From contig DBFBGR010000024.1 of assembly GCA_048201935.1 (NCBI GenBank), forward strand, positions 54,105 to 118,104: a stretch of DNA of 64,000 nucleotides. The letters are read 5' to 3'. The DNA comes from MGBC124762 sp048201935. GTDB lineage: Bacteria; Bacillota; Clostridia; Oscillospirales; Oscillospiraceae. Below are positions 12,101 through 24,100 of the stretch, in pieces (the first letter of the stretch is position 1; every line of letters starts with the position of its first letter). The notes beneath the pieces are model-generated. The model ran no database searches. It was not told the origin of the DNA and saw only the letters and a list, made by a program, of their open reading frames with translations. Both the position numbers and the translations under genes were made by a program.

Positions 12101-15100
12101 TCAGTTGCTGATAGACCACCTTGGGCCGCTCAGAGGCATAGGTCCCGCCGGCGTTAAAGTCGCTGTCGGCGATGGTGAGGACCTTCTTGAATTCCTTGCT
12201 GGCGGCGGTCTGGGTGCCCTTGATGTTGGCGTAGATGTCGTACTCCTTGCCCGCCACGCTGTCCATGGCGAAGGCGTCGGTGCCGTCCCAGGTCAGGGCG
12301 GTGGCGGTGCTCAGGTCAAAGGCCGCGCCCTTTTCCACGTAATAGAGCTCGTAGCCGCTGGGCGCGGAGGAGCCGGTCTTCTTGGTGGTGTCCTCAAAGA
12401 GCTCGATCTTCACCTGCCGCAGGCCGGGGATGGTATCGCTCATGGCCGCCATGGAGGCGTTGTTGCCGCCCTTGGCCACCACAAAGAGCTTCTTGCCCGC
12501 GTAGTTATAAACGCCCGTCAGGTCCAGCTTGGTGTTGTTCTCAGACAGGCCGGTGGAGATGGGGCTCGCCGCCGCGCCGCCCACCGTCACCGCGCCGGTG
12601 GTGGTGTTCAGAACGGGGTTGGCGGTATAGTCCACAGCGTACCACTCGAAGGTCACGTCGCTGCCGGCGGCGGCGGCGTCGGAGATGTCCAGCTTCGAGG
12701 CGTCCAGCCCGGTCTGGAAGGTCAGGTTATTATAGGTGTGGATGTTCCCCGTGGAGCTCACGCCCACGCTGGCCACCGGGATGGGATCCACCACCAGGTC
12801 CAGCTCATAGGTCACGCTGGGGCCGTAGACCAGGTCGGGCCCGGAGGTGCCTGTCTCGGTGGAGGTGAAGGCGAAGGTGTACTTCACGTCGTCGGCGTTG
12901 GCCAAGGTGGTGGGGATGGTCACGGTGAACTCCTTGGTGTTGGCCGGGTTGGTCCCCACGTTGGCGGCTAGGGAGAACTTACCGCCGTCGGTGAGACCGG
13001 CGATGGTGACGTTCTTGGCGCTGGTGTAGGTGCCGCCCGTAGCGCCGCTGGAGATGGTGGAGAGGTCGACGGCGGTACCGCCCTCGCTCAGGGCCAGGGT
13101 CACGTCCAGATTGGTGTTGGCGGTGTTGGTGACGGTGACCTTATAGACCAACTGGTCGTTGGTGCTGTTATAGTTGTCGAAGATCTTGGTCCAAGTGGTT
13201 TTGGCGCTCTTGGACTTTACGCCCGCCTCAGCGGTCACCACGCTGGTGTGGGTAGCGGTGGCCTTGGCGATGGTGGCGTCCTCGCTGGGATTGGCAACGC
13301 CGCCCTTGTTGGTGTTGTCATCCTCCACCTTCAGCTCCCACTTGGAGGCGTTCACATGGATGAGGAACTGCTTTTCCGCCGCGGCGCTCACCGCCACATC
13401 CAGCGGCCCGATCTGAGCGGGGACGTTGGTGGCGCTGGGGAAGGTGGTGTACGCGCCAGAGTAGCCGATGACGGTGCTCCGGGGGTCGGTCTTGCCCTTA
13501 GCGGAGAGGACATACTTCTCGCCCACCTTGGCCCCGGCGATGGACTTGGGCACCTTGAAGGTGACCACGCCCGCGTCACCGCCGGAGAGGGTCACGGCGA
13601 CGGAGGGCTCGAACACATACTTCTCCGTGGTCCCGTCCATCACGGCCAACTGGGCCGAGGCGATCTGGCCGCCGCCGGTGGCCCGGACCTGGCCCTTCAC
13701 CTCATAGGTGTTCTGCTTCAACTGGCCGGTGATCTTGGTGGCATGGGTAATGCCAACGGCCATGGTATAGCCGTTGGTATTGGCGTCAGTGCTGGTCTTG
13801 TCGGCGTCCTTCTTCGCCAAGGTCGGCGTGGCGGAGCCGGTCACGGCGGCCTCGTCGGAATACCAGTCCACATTGTAGTCCTGGCTCCACTTCTCGGAGA
13901 CGGCCTTGACCTTGGTGGTCTTCAAGATGGCGTTGCCGTTGGGCACGGTGATGGCGTTGCCCACGGTGGTGGCGGAGAGGCCGGGCATATTGTCATAGTC
14001 CCAGGCCTCGCCCACCTCGGCGTTGTTCTTGTCCTTGGCGTGGACCAGGTAGGGATGGACGGCGTTGGTGTCGGTGCCCTTGTTGGCCTCGGTCCAGCCC
14101 TCCTTGCCCATGTCCACCAGGGTCAGGGTGTAGTAGTCCACCGTCTTGGTGGGCGCGGTGGGCGTGATGGTCCCCTGGTCGCGCCACTTGCCCTCGGTGA
14201 AGGTTCCCTCCACCTCGTTGACGTAGACCTTGTAGGTGGTCCCGCCCACCAGGCCGTAGCCGCTGGTCTTATAGGTATGGGTGGCGGTGTCGTACCGGGC
14301 CTGGACCGCCCCGGTGGTGGCGGAGATATCAGTGGCGTTGGGGTCGGTGCCGTCGGGGATGAGCCACACCTTGTAACGTCCCTCGGCGGCGGCCTGGGTG
14401 GTCTCGGTCACCGCCACCTCGTCCTCACGCACGGTGATAGTCCCATCAAAGTCCACGGCAATGGCGTTGGTGATGACCGCCTTGCTGCCGGTGCCGCTGG
14501 CGGTGACGATGGCGAAGACGTACTGGCCCTCGGCGGCGGCGGGGATGGCGCTGAGGGTGGCGCTGGTCTCGCCGGAGATGGCGTTCACATTGCTGTTGCC
14601 ACTACTGGCGGCGGTCAACGCGGCGGCGGCGTCATTGTAGTTGGGATGGCCCGCCTGGCTGTTGTTGTGGTCGGAGCTGTCCGCCAAGCTCTGGGTGGGC
14701 GCCTTGTCCGCGCGGTACCACTGCCAGGTCAGATCGCCGGGCAGAATATTCTCGTGGAAGTGCTGCACGTACTCCAGCGCCGCGCCCGGTGCGGCGTGGA
14801 CGGCGGAGGCGTTGCCCTTCACCTGCACGTCGGTCTGGGTCAGCTTGTTCTGGTAGACCTCAATGACCAGGTCGGCCTTCCGGTCGGTCTGTGTGCCATT
14901 GGCGGGCGTTTTGGAGGCGAAGGTCAACTCATAGGTGTCCTTGGCTAGCGTCTTCAGGAAGGTATCCTTCAGGGTGATGGTGGACACACCGCCAGTGGTG
15001 GAAACGGTATAATCCGTCCCCAGTGTCAGATCCGTGCTCGCGCCGGACGCGCCCTTCTTCTTGTAGCTCAGCTTTTCATAGGTAGCGTCGTTGGCCGTCC

Positions 15101-18100
15101 AGCTGTAGACCGGCTCCGCATTGGTGATGCTGGTGTTCGGAACGGTCGCGCCCGTCGCCACACCTAAGTAATAGGTGCGGCTGCTGGGGGAAACAGTGGG
15201 CCAGATCCAATAGTTGGGCGTCAGCTCCGTATCCGCCTTAGGCGTAAACTTGGCCGTCCTATCATTGGCCGTCTCGCCCGTACCCGTGCCGAAGGTGGGC
15301 GACCCGGTGGCCGTCCACTTCTGGAAGATATAATCGGTGGGGTCGGCGGTCAAGGCAGACAAAGTGATGGCCTCGCCGTCGTCCACCATGATAAAGCCGT
15401 TGGCCGCCAGGGTCTTGGCCGCCGTGGTGGTGGGCGTCATGGTCACGCCGATGCCCGTGGGCGCCGTACCGCCGCTCAACGTCACCGCCGCGGGCTTCAA
15501 CGTCACCTTATGCTGCTGGACGTACTGGGGGTCCAGGAAGATGGGGGCGTTGGTGGTGGTGGAGGGCGCGGTGGCGTCCACGGTGTAGGCCCCGCCGGTG
15601 GCCACCGTCGCGTCGGTGGCGGAGGCGGTGGCGCTCACCACGTGCTGCTGCCACTTGTCAAAGCGGTAGTGGTAGCTACCGCTGGCGTTGGCATTGGTAC
15701 CGTCGGTGAGGGTGATCTGCCCGTTGGCGGGGATGACGATGGCGTGGAGCGCGCCGGCGGTGGTGTCGTTGGCGGGCACCACCGTAGCGGCGCTCACACC
15801 GGTCACGGTGGCGGGCTTGGTGACGAACTTGGGCGTACCCTTGACGTTGCTGCCATCTTTATACTCGGCGGCGGAGAACTGGACGGTGTAGAGGTCCTTC
15901 ACGTCATACTCCGCCTGGGCCGCGCCACCCGCCACCTGGGTGTTGTTCACATTGGTGGTCCCGGTGGCGTAGCCGTCCACATAGACAGTGTAGGTGCCGT
16001 CCCAGGCCACCTGGGCGGTCCACACGCCGCTACCCGCGGAAGTCTCGGTCAGCGTCACATTCCCCGCCTTCTTCGCCTCGGTCCCGGCGGTGGGCACCAG
16101 GATCACCGAGGTGATGTTAGCGCCGCTGGGCGCGGTCACGCCGTCGGGATAGGTCTTGATCTGGACCTTGAACTTGGCGGGATTGACCACGTTCACCGTC
16201 ACCGGCACGGTGACGGTCACGTCGCCGTCGGTGACCTTCAGGTCGGCCACATAGACGCCCACGCCCAGACCCGTGCCAAAGCTCACCGGCACGGTGGTCT
16301 TCTTCCCGGTGTCCAGGCCGCCTACGGCGTTGAGGTTGGTGGTGACGATGGTCCCGGCAGTGATGGTGCTGGAGCCGTCGGTCTGACCGCTGCCCAGCGT
16401 CTTAGCCACGATGCTGGCGGTCAACTGCTTGGTGTTGGCGGTGGCCAGGTTCGCGAGGTCCACACTGCCGGTCAGGGCGGTGGTGTAGCCCGCGTCGATG
16501 GTGAACACCACGCCGTTGCTCCAGGCCACGCCGGTGGCGGCGGCGGCAGTGATGGTATCGCCGCTGGCCTTCAGGTTCTTAAAGCTGGCTTGGAGGGTGG
16601 TATCCTGGCTGGGAGCATAGTAGGCCGTGGCCCCGGGCACAGCCCCGGAGTCCATGGCGGTACCGGCGGCGTCCTTCTTCCAAGCGCCGTCGCCGGAGAT
16701 CTTCGTCCACTCCACAAAGGCGTAATCATTCATCGCCGTGGCGGTGGTGGGCGTAGCCTTCACCGTGGCGACGCTGTCCTTGTCGATGGCGGTGCTCAGC
16801 TTATTGCTGGCGATGGTGCCGCCGTTGGTCACCTCCACCGTACCGCCGGCCACGTTGCCCGTGGCGGGGGTGGGAGTCTGCACCTGCAGGGTCAGTACGG
16901 TGATATAGTTGGCGTAGATGGTCACGTCCTTGGTGATGGCCCCGGTGTCCTTGGTCTTAAAGGTCAGGGTGGTATTCTGGCTGTCGGCGTTGGCCACGGC
17001 GGACACGGCGGTGGTGCTCACCGTGCCGTCCATCGCCGTCTCATAGGTGGTCCAAAGGGTGTTCCCCGCCCCGTCCTTGGTGGCGTTGCGCAGCCGCAGC
17101 CCCGCTCCGGCGTTGCTGGCATTCATAGTGATGACCACATTGCTGGCGGTCTCGGGCACATAGAGATCGTAGACCAGATTGCCCGTTGCCGGAATCGCCG
17201 TGGTAATGGGCGCGTTGGCGCCCCGGATAGTGGCCTTGGTCTTAGCGTCGCTGGGCTTATAGTCGGTGGTGCCGTCGTTCAGCGCGCCGTCGATCTTGGT
17301 GTCGATGATGACCTTGAACATCTTCACCGTGACGGAGGCGCTGCCCGCGCTCACGGTGTAGCCCGTGTCATAGCCATCCACCAAGACCTTATAGGTGTGG
17401 CCGTTCATCAGCGCGCTGTCGGTCCACGCGTTGGTGCTGGTAGAGGTCCGTGTAATGGTAGAGGTAGAGCCGGTCCAGTTCTGGTGCTTGGCGGTGTCCG
17501 CCCCGGTGGTGGCCGCGTCCACCAGCTCGATGCGCACCCGGTCCGCGCCCTCGGTGTAGGCAGTGGTGCCGTCATGGCGCACCAGGTTGATGGTGCCGGT
17601 GAAGTTATCCGCTTCCCAGAACACTTTCACCGTAACGTCCTTCTTGGGGGTCACCATGATGTGGTCGCGGTCGGCGGTGTCCACATAGTAGCTGTTGGAG
17701 TCGGCGGGGATGGCGTCGCCCTTGGCGCCGCTGCTATTCTTGTTGAAGTCCACGTCGGCGGCCACGGTGGGAGAGACCACCTTCCAGCCCACCACCCGCA
17801 TGGTGGCCTTGGGGGAGGTCACCACCGGCACATAGTCGCCGGTGTCCACAAAGAGGGCGTAGTTGCCGCTGGCGTCGGGCCCGGTCACATCGTCCACGCT
17901 GGTGCCGGTGGGCTTGTTGATGTCGCCGCCGCTCTTGTTGTCGTTTTGCAGCGTGACCTTATACTGCTCTTGATAGTTGGCCGTCAGGGTGATCTGGTTG
18001 GAGGTGGTGATGCCCAGATCGTTCTTCAGCGCGCCCTCGGCAGGCAGGGTGAAGGTGGTGCTATAGCCGGTCTTGGTCTTGTTGGCCACCGTCACCATGT

Positions 18101-21100
18101 CGGTGTCGGTACCGGCGTTGCTATACTGGCTCACCGTCCAGCTATTGAAGCGGTACCACTTCTTGTCGCTGCCCTGGCCGCTGTGGTTATTGCGGCTGGC
18201 GGAAATGCTCAGATTGGACTGCGCGCCGCTCTTGGCCAGGAAAATCTTGCTGGTGGTGGGGGTGGAGCCCACGCTGGCGGCGTGGTCCACGTTCACATTC
18301 GCCGAGGCGTTGGTCAACCCGCCGCCCAGGGCCAGCACCACGGTGTAGTAGTTCACCTCAGCGGTGGCGGGGCTCGACACGGTGTTAGCGGTGGTCACCG
18401 TGACGGTCTTGCCCGTATTTTCGCCGCCCACGTAGACGTTATAGGTGCCCACATGGACCTTGTTGCCGTAAATGCCGGTGTTGGCGCCGGTCTCGGTCAG
18501 GTCATATTGCTTCGCGCCGTCCTTCCACAGCTCCACGGTCTGTCCACCACGCACGGCGTTGTCCAGCTTCACCGTGACCTGCGCGGGGTACTCGCCCTGC
18601 TTGTAGAAGGCGGTGACCACCACCTTGTCGGTCCCGGTGGGCTTGACGGTGATCACGTCGCCGGTGGTCACATAGTGGCCGCTGGCGTCCGCCGTCAGCG
18701 TAGCCGCGCTGGCGTTGGAGCCGTCATGGACGGTGCAGGTCCCCGTCACCGTCCAGTAGTTCAACTGGATGCCGTCCCCGGGCACGGTGGTGACGGACAT
18801 ATAGTCGCCGTCGTCGATCTTGTTGCCCGTCAGGTCGCTGGTGCTGGCGGAGGTAGAGGCCAGCACAGAGCCCGTGCTCCCCGCCGCCACCTGGATGGTG
18901 GTGGCGGAGCCCTTGGTGCTGTCCATCTTGGCGTCCACTTCCCGCTGGAGGACAAAGTAGGCCGTAGCGTCAATGTCGTGGGAGATGGTATCAAAGGTCA
19001 CAAAGGTGGCGCTGGCCACGGCGTTGGGCGTGGTCACCGCCGCGCTGTCGGCGTTGCTCGCCGCCTGGTCGGTGATGGCCCAGGTGTTGGCGCCGTCCTT
19101 GGTGTTATCGCGCAGGCGGTAGCCCACCGTCGAGGTGGGTGCGGCCTGGATGCTCACCTGGGCGTTGCCCGAGCTGGTGGTGGCGCCCACGGGGACATAG
19201 ACCTCGGTGGCGCTGCCGCTGATGGACGCGCCAAGGGCCACCTTCACCGTACCGGTGGAGGCGGTGGGATCCTTCTTCACGGCGATCTGGTACATCGCCA
19301 CGTCATGGGTATCCGTACCGTTCCAGGCGTTGCCCGGCTTGAGCACGTCGGTAGAGGACTCAAAGCCGTTGATGGTCAGCTTGCCGGTGGTGGCGGGGTC
19401 CAGGTTGGAGATGGTGTATGCCCCCGTCCCGGAGGTCTTAGTCACCGTCGCCGCGCCGCCGGAGCCAAAGCCGCCGGTGGCGGTGATGGTGCTGGCGTCA
19501 ATGGGGGTGGTGCCGTGCTTCAAGACGATGTGGACCTCATAGCTGAAGTTCGGCGTCAAGGTCACGCCGGTGGTGGGCCAGTTGGTGGTGACCAGGCTGG
19601 TGTAGGAGGTGGTCCCCACCGTGCCGTGTCCGGTCACGTCCTCGGTCCAGGCGGCGGTGCCGGTCTTCTGGGTATAGCCGCTGGCGGGAGTCAGCCCCAG
19701 CACAAAGGAGCTGTCCGCCTTGCCCACGGCGGTGGTGCCGGCAGTGGTGCTCTGGCCGGCCACCTTCACCGTAGCCCCGGACCAGCCCGTGCCCGAGGCG
19801 GTCACATGGACGCTGTAAAGGGCCAGGGAGGTATTGGTGTTGGCCGAGCCGCTGACCTCGGTGACCTCATAGTCGCCGCTGACAGTGGTGACCACCCACT
19901 TGTAGTCGGCCCCAGAGGACTCGATACCGCTGGCGGTGTAGATGATAGCGGTGGTATCCGTGGTGGTGTCCGTGCTGATCTTGCTGCTGGCCACGGTGTT
20001 ACCGCTCTTATCCACCAGCTTCACGCCGGTGATGGGCTGGCCCGAGGCCACATTGGGCTGGGCGCCGTCCAACCGAAGCGTAAAGGTGGCGTCAAAGCGG
20101 ACCTTGGTATAGCCCGCCGTGGCGGTGCCCACCTTGTTGGTGGTGGTCACCTGCTGGGCCGCATACGTCCCGACGGTCCCGGTGACGTTCGTCAGCGCCC
20201 ACTTGTCGAAGTTAAAGAGCCCCGCGCTGGCGTCGGCCACGATGTAGGGCTTGCTGCCCGAGAGATAGTAGTTCTCCACCGAAGCCGCCGTGGTCGTCAC
20301 CGAGCTGGCCGCGCCCAGGCCCACCTTGGCCCCGGCGGTGCCGTCGGTGGTGACGGTCAGCTTGTAATAGGTGATGTCCTTATTGTTGTCCGCGGCGGTG
20401 GCGCTGGCGGTGAAGTTCACGCCGGTATACATCTGCCCCAGGCTGTTGTCGGTATTGGTGGCCCAGATATAATAGGTATCGCCCACCGTCAGCGCGTCGC
20501 TGGCCGTGGTGAACTTGAACTTATCCGTGCCGTCCTGGGTCAGGGTAATGGCCCCGGCGGTGGCGTCGCTGGCCGAGGTGCTCAGCACCACACTGCCGGT
20601 GAAGCCCACATAGTTGGCCGCCGTGCCGTCGTCCTTCTTCACCGTGATCACCGACTGGGTCTTCTGCTTGTCGAAGGTGACCTTGTAGGCGGTGGGCTTG
20701 TCGATGGCGTTCAGAGAATAGGTGGCCCTGTTGCCGGCGACGCCCGGCGTACCCGACACGCTGGTGGCGGGCGAGGTGGCCTGGTCGGTCCAAGTAGCCT
20801 TATTCACGTCATAGGTCGTGGCAGGCTCCGCCACCAGCACGATACCGGTGGTACCCTTCAGGTATCCACCGTTCACACTGTTGGCGGTCGCACCGGTGAC
20901 CTGCGCCGAGCTGGCCTTCACGCTGGCGTCGGTGCCGTCGACGGTCACACTGTAGTAATCCACCGTCTTCTCCACCGTCTCGCTGATGGCCAGGGTGAAG
21001 CCGGTCTTGTCCACGCACACGCCGTCCACCCAGATATAGTACTTCTCACCGTCACCTGTAGCGGTGGCGTCGCCGGAATAGACGCTGGTCTTGGTGGGCG

Positions 21101-24100
21101 TGGTGTCACTGAGGCTGACCGCGCCCGTAGTCCCGTCCGAATCACTCTTGGTCAGCACCACCGTGTGGGTCTTGGTGGTATCCGCCAAGGTGTCCAGGTT
21201 GATGGTCACCTTCACCGTCCCGGTGGTGATGGCGTTGACATAGTGGGCGGTCAGGGTCTGTCCGTTCCCGTCCGTGCCCGCCTTGGCCGTGTAGGTGCCA
21301 TTCGTAAGGCCGGTGCCGCCGCCCAACGTGCCGCCGATACCGTCCTTCTTCGTCCAATTCACGAAGTTGAGATTGTCACTGCTATTCAGATCCTGCGCCT
21401 TCAGCGTGATGGTAGCGCCGTCAAGCACCAACGTGGCACTGGGGCCCTTCTCCGAGCTCCAGCCGCCGCCTGTAAACCGGCCCCGCTTTGCTGTGTTCGT
21501 AATGGCCGCGCTGGTACTGTCGTTGTAGGCCGCAAGGGTGACCACCTGGGTGTCCACCCGCGCCGTCGTAGATGTGTAACTCACCGTCGCGCCTGTCTCC
21601 AGCGCGCCGTTGGCCGTATAGCCAGCCGTGTCGTCCCCTGTGACCTCACCGAAAAGGACCTTATACTCCTTCTCCGGGTCCAGACCAGTAAAAGTATAGA
21701 CGCCGCTGGCGACCGTGCCCTTGACCAGCGTGCCCGCGTCGTCCTTCAGCCAGACCACGTTTGCCGTGCTGTTCAGCACGCCGTCAGCATAAAGGCTCAC
21801 CTCGGCGGTATAGGGCGATTTGTAGGTCGCCTGCAGATCGCCGTTGGTCTTACCCACCTGGATGCTCTGGGTGGTTCCCGAGGAGGGAGTAATGTCGGTG
21901 GTAGCGTTGGGATAGGTCATCTTGCTGAAAACGTCGGTGCCATAGCTCTTGACGTTCACCGTCAGATTGGTAAACTGCGGCAGCGTATACACGTCGTCTT
22001 CAGTCTGAGATCTGTTGAGAGTGCTTACAGTATGGGTCCCGCCGTCGCTGATGGTCTCCGACATATAGAGATAAGACCTGTTGTTGTTGGCGGTGGCCCG
22101 GCCTAGGGGCACCTTATTGGTCACCGTCCCCAGATAGACCGTCTGCTCCAGAACCTGGGCGTCACCCTCGTTGGTGTTGAAGGTGATCTTGGCGGTGTGG
22201 TCAGTGTCGGCATAGCACACCACGCCATTGATAAGGATCTCCCACTCCGCACCCTTATCCAGCTTGACGTTCCACTGGTTGGTAAGCACCGAGTAGTTGG
22301 AGACCGTATACGAGTTGGTGGGCCTGCCCACCTGCCGGATCACCACGCTACCGCCGGCCCCGTCCGTCCCGGAGCCGATCTTGTTGGTTCCCTTGTCCGC
22401 GTTGTTCACGATGGTGGTCAGCTTGACCTCCAGCATGCTGTCCTCATAGGTGGCCGTCAGGTCACGGTCCTTGGTCATCTGTACGACGACCTGCTTCGGA
22501 TTCCTCTCGTTAAAGAGGTCCCCGTCCTCCCGGCCAGTCCAATCCTTGATCTTATACGTAGTTTGCGTGGTATGGATCTCCGGCGCGATCAACGTCACCG
22601 CGGTATCCGGCATAAAGTAATTGAAGGTCGACGCGTCGGCGCCGATCTGCTTGGTGAATTGGTTGTCCCTGACGCCCGCGGGATCGCTCTTGTAGGTCAA
22701 ATGATACAGCGTCACGTTGGCGGTAAATTTCCCGTTCTCGTCCTTCGTCACCATAATGCCGGTGTCCACACCGTCCACCACGATCGTCTCGCCCACGTTC
22801 ACCGTGCCCGTATAGACATGCGTAGCGCCTGTGCTTGTCAGGGTCGGCGGGGTGGTGCCGTTGGAGGTGACCGTGTGCACCGTCGGCTCCGCACTCTTGG
22901 TGATCGCCTCGCCATCCGTATCCACCAGCGTGATGGTGACATCCGCAGTAGTGGCCACCGCCCAAATGTGGCCGTCCTTGTGCTCCGCCGCGGTGGTGTC
23001 CGAGGTACCCTGAATGGTACCCGTGGCGTTCAGTCGGTAGGTGTGCGCGCCGCCTCGGGTGGACTGGCCTACGGCCAGCATATTTGTGCCGGTGCTGTCA
23101 GAGCAGATGGGCACCTCATAGCTCTCCCCCGGCGCCAGCGCCACCGGGATGGTAAAGCTCGTCCCAATGCTGCTGTCCAGACCGTAGTTTTTCGCATAAC
23201 CCGTGCCCGCCGCGTCGGTATCCACCGCGGCGGGATGGGAAGTGGCCGGATTATAGCTAGTAACAAGGACCGATACCACCGCCGACCTGGCCATGGTCAC
23301 CGTGATCTTCTCGATGGTCTTGCCGCTGATGTTCTTCACCTTCGCGGTGGTGATCTGTCCTGTATGCTTCTTCGCCACCGTCATCGGCGTATTGGTGATG
23401 GTGATCTCCAGCCCCGGGCCCTCCGCCACCTTCATCTCAAAGCTCAGATCTCCGATGACATAAGAGTTATCACCGAAGTAGTAGATGACCTTATAGGGGA
23501 GCGCCGAGGTGATCTTCGTTCCGCTTGCGTCATAGGCAGTCTCTGTACCGGCTACTAACTTTTCAATCAACTCATCCCGGGCCTTGGTAAAGCTATCATA
23601 ACCGGTATTGTCTTGCTGTGGTCTTGCGGTCCCATCATAAATAATGCTACCACTGTCATTGAGAGCAAGTGCTTTACCGTCTGCGTATGTTACACTTCTG
23701 GCACGTGTTTGTGCCGCATAGAGCGGATAAATATCTGCATAGGTCGTGTAGAACTCTCTACCCGTTAACACATTAGCACTCGGTATTAGATTTTCTGACG
23801 TGATAAGTCTGCTGTCTAATGTCGTTGTATCTTCATCTTTCTCTAAGCGAAAATTGGGGAAAATAGCAATAGTTACCGGTTGGGTACCTGCTCCGTTCGC
23901 GGTAATGGTCGCAATGTATCCATCCCCGGCGTCATCTCCGGTCTTCATATTCTCCGACTTAAAAACATTGCCAGAACCGCCTACAGCATTACCATGGTCG
24001 CCGATGGCGGAGCCTTCTCCCTGCTCCCCGTCACCAGGGGTCGGGGTCTCCGGCCTCTCGTCGGAGGATGTGCCGCTAGACCCCGGCCGGGCATGGGTAT

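Noticed and set aside
15510..22106. 2,198-codon plus-strand open frame
   Set aside because: Same reason: antisense shadow of the giant gene, with composition dictated by its codon bias.
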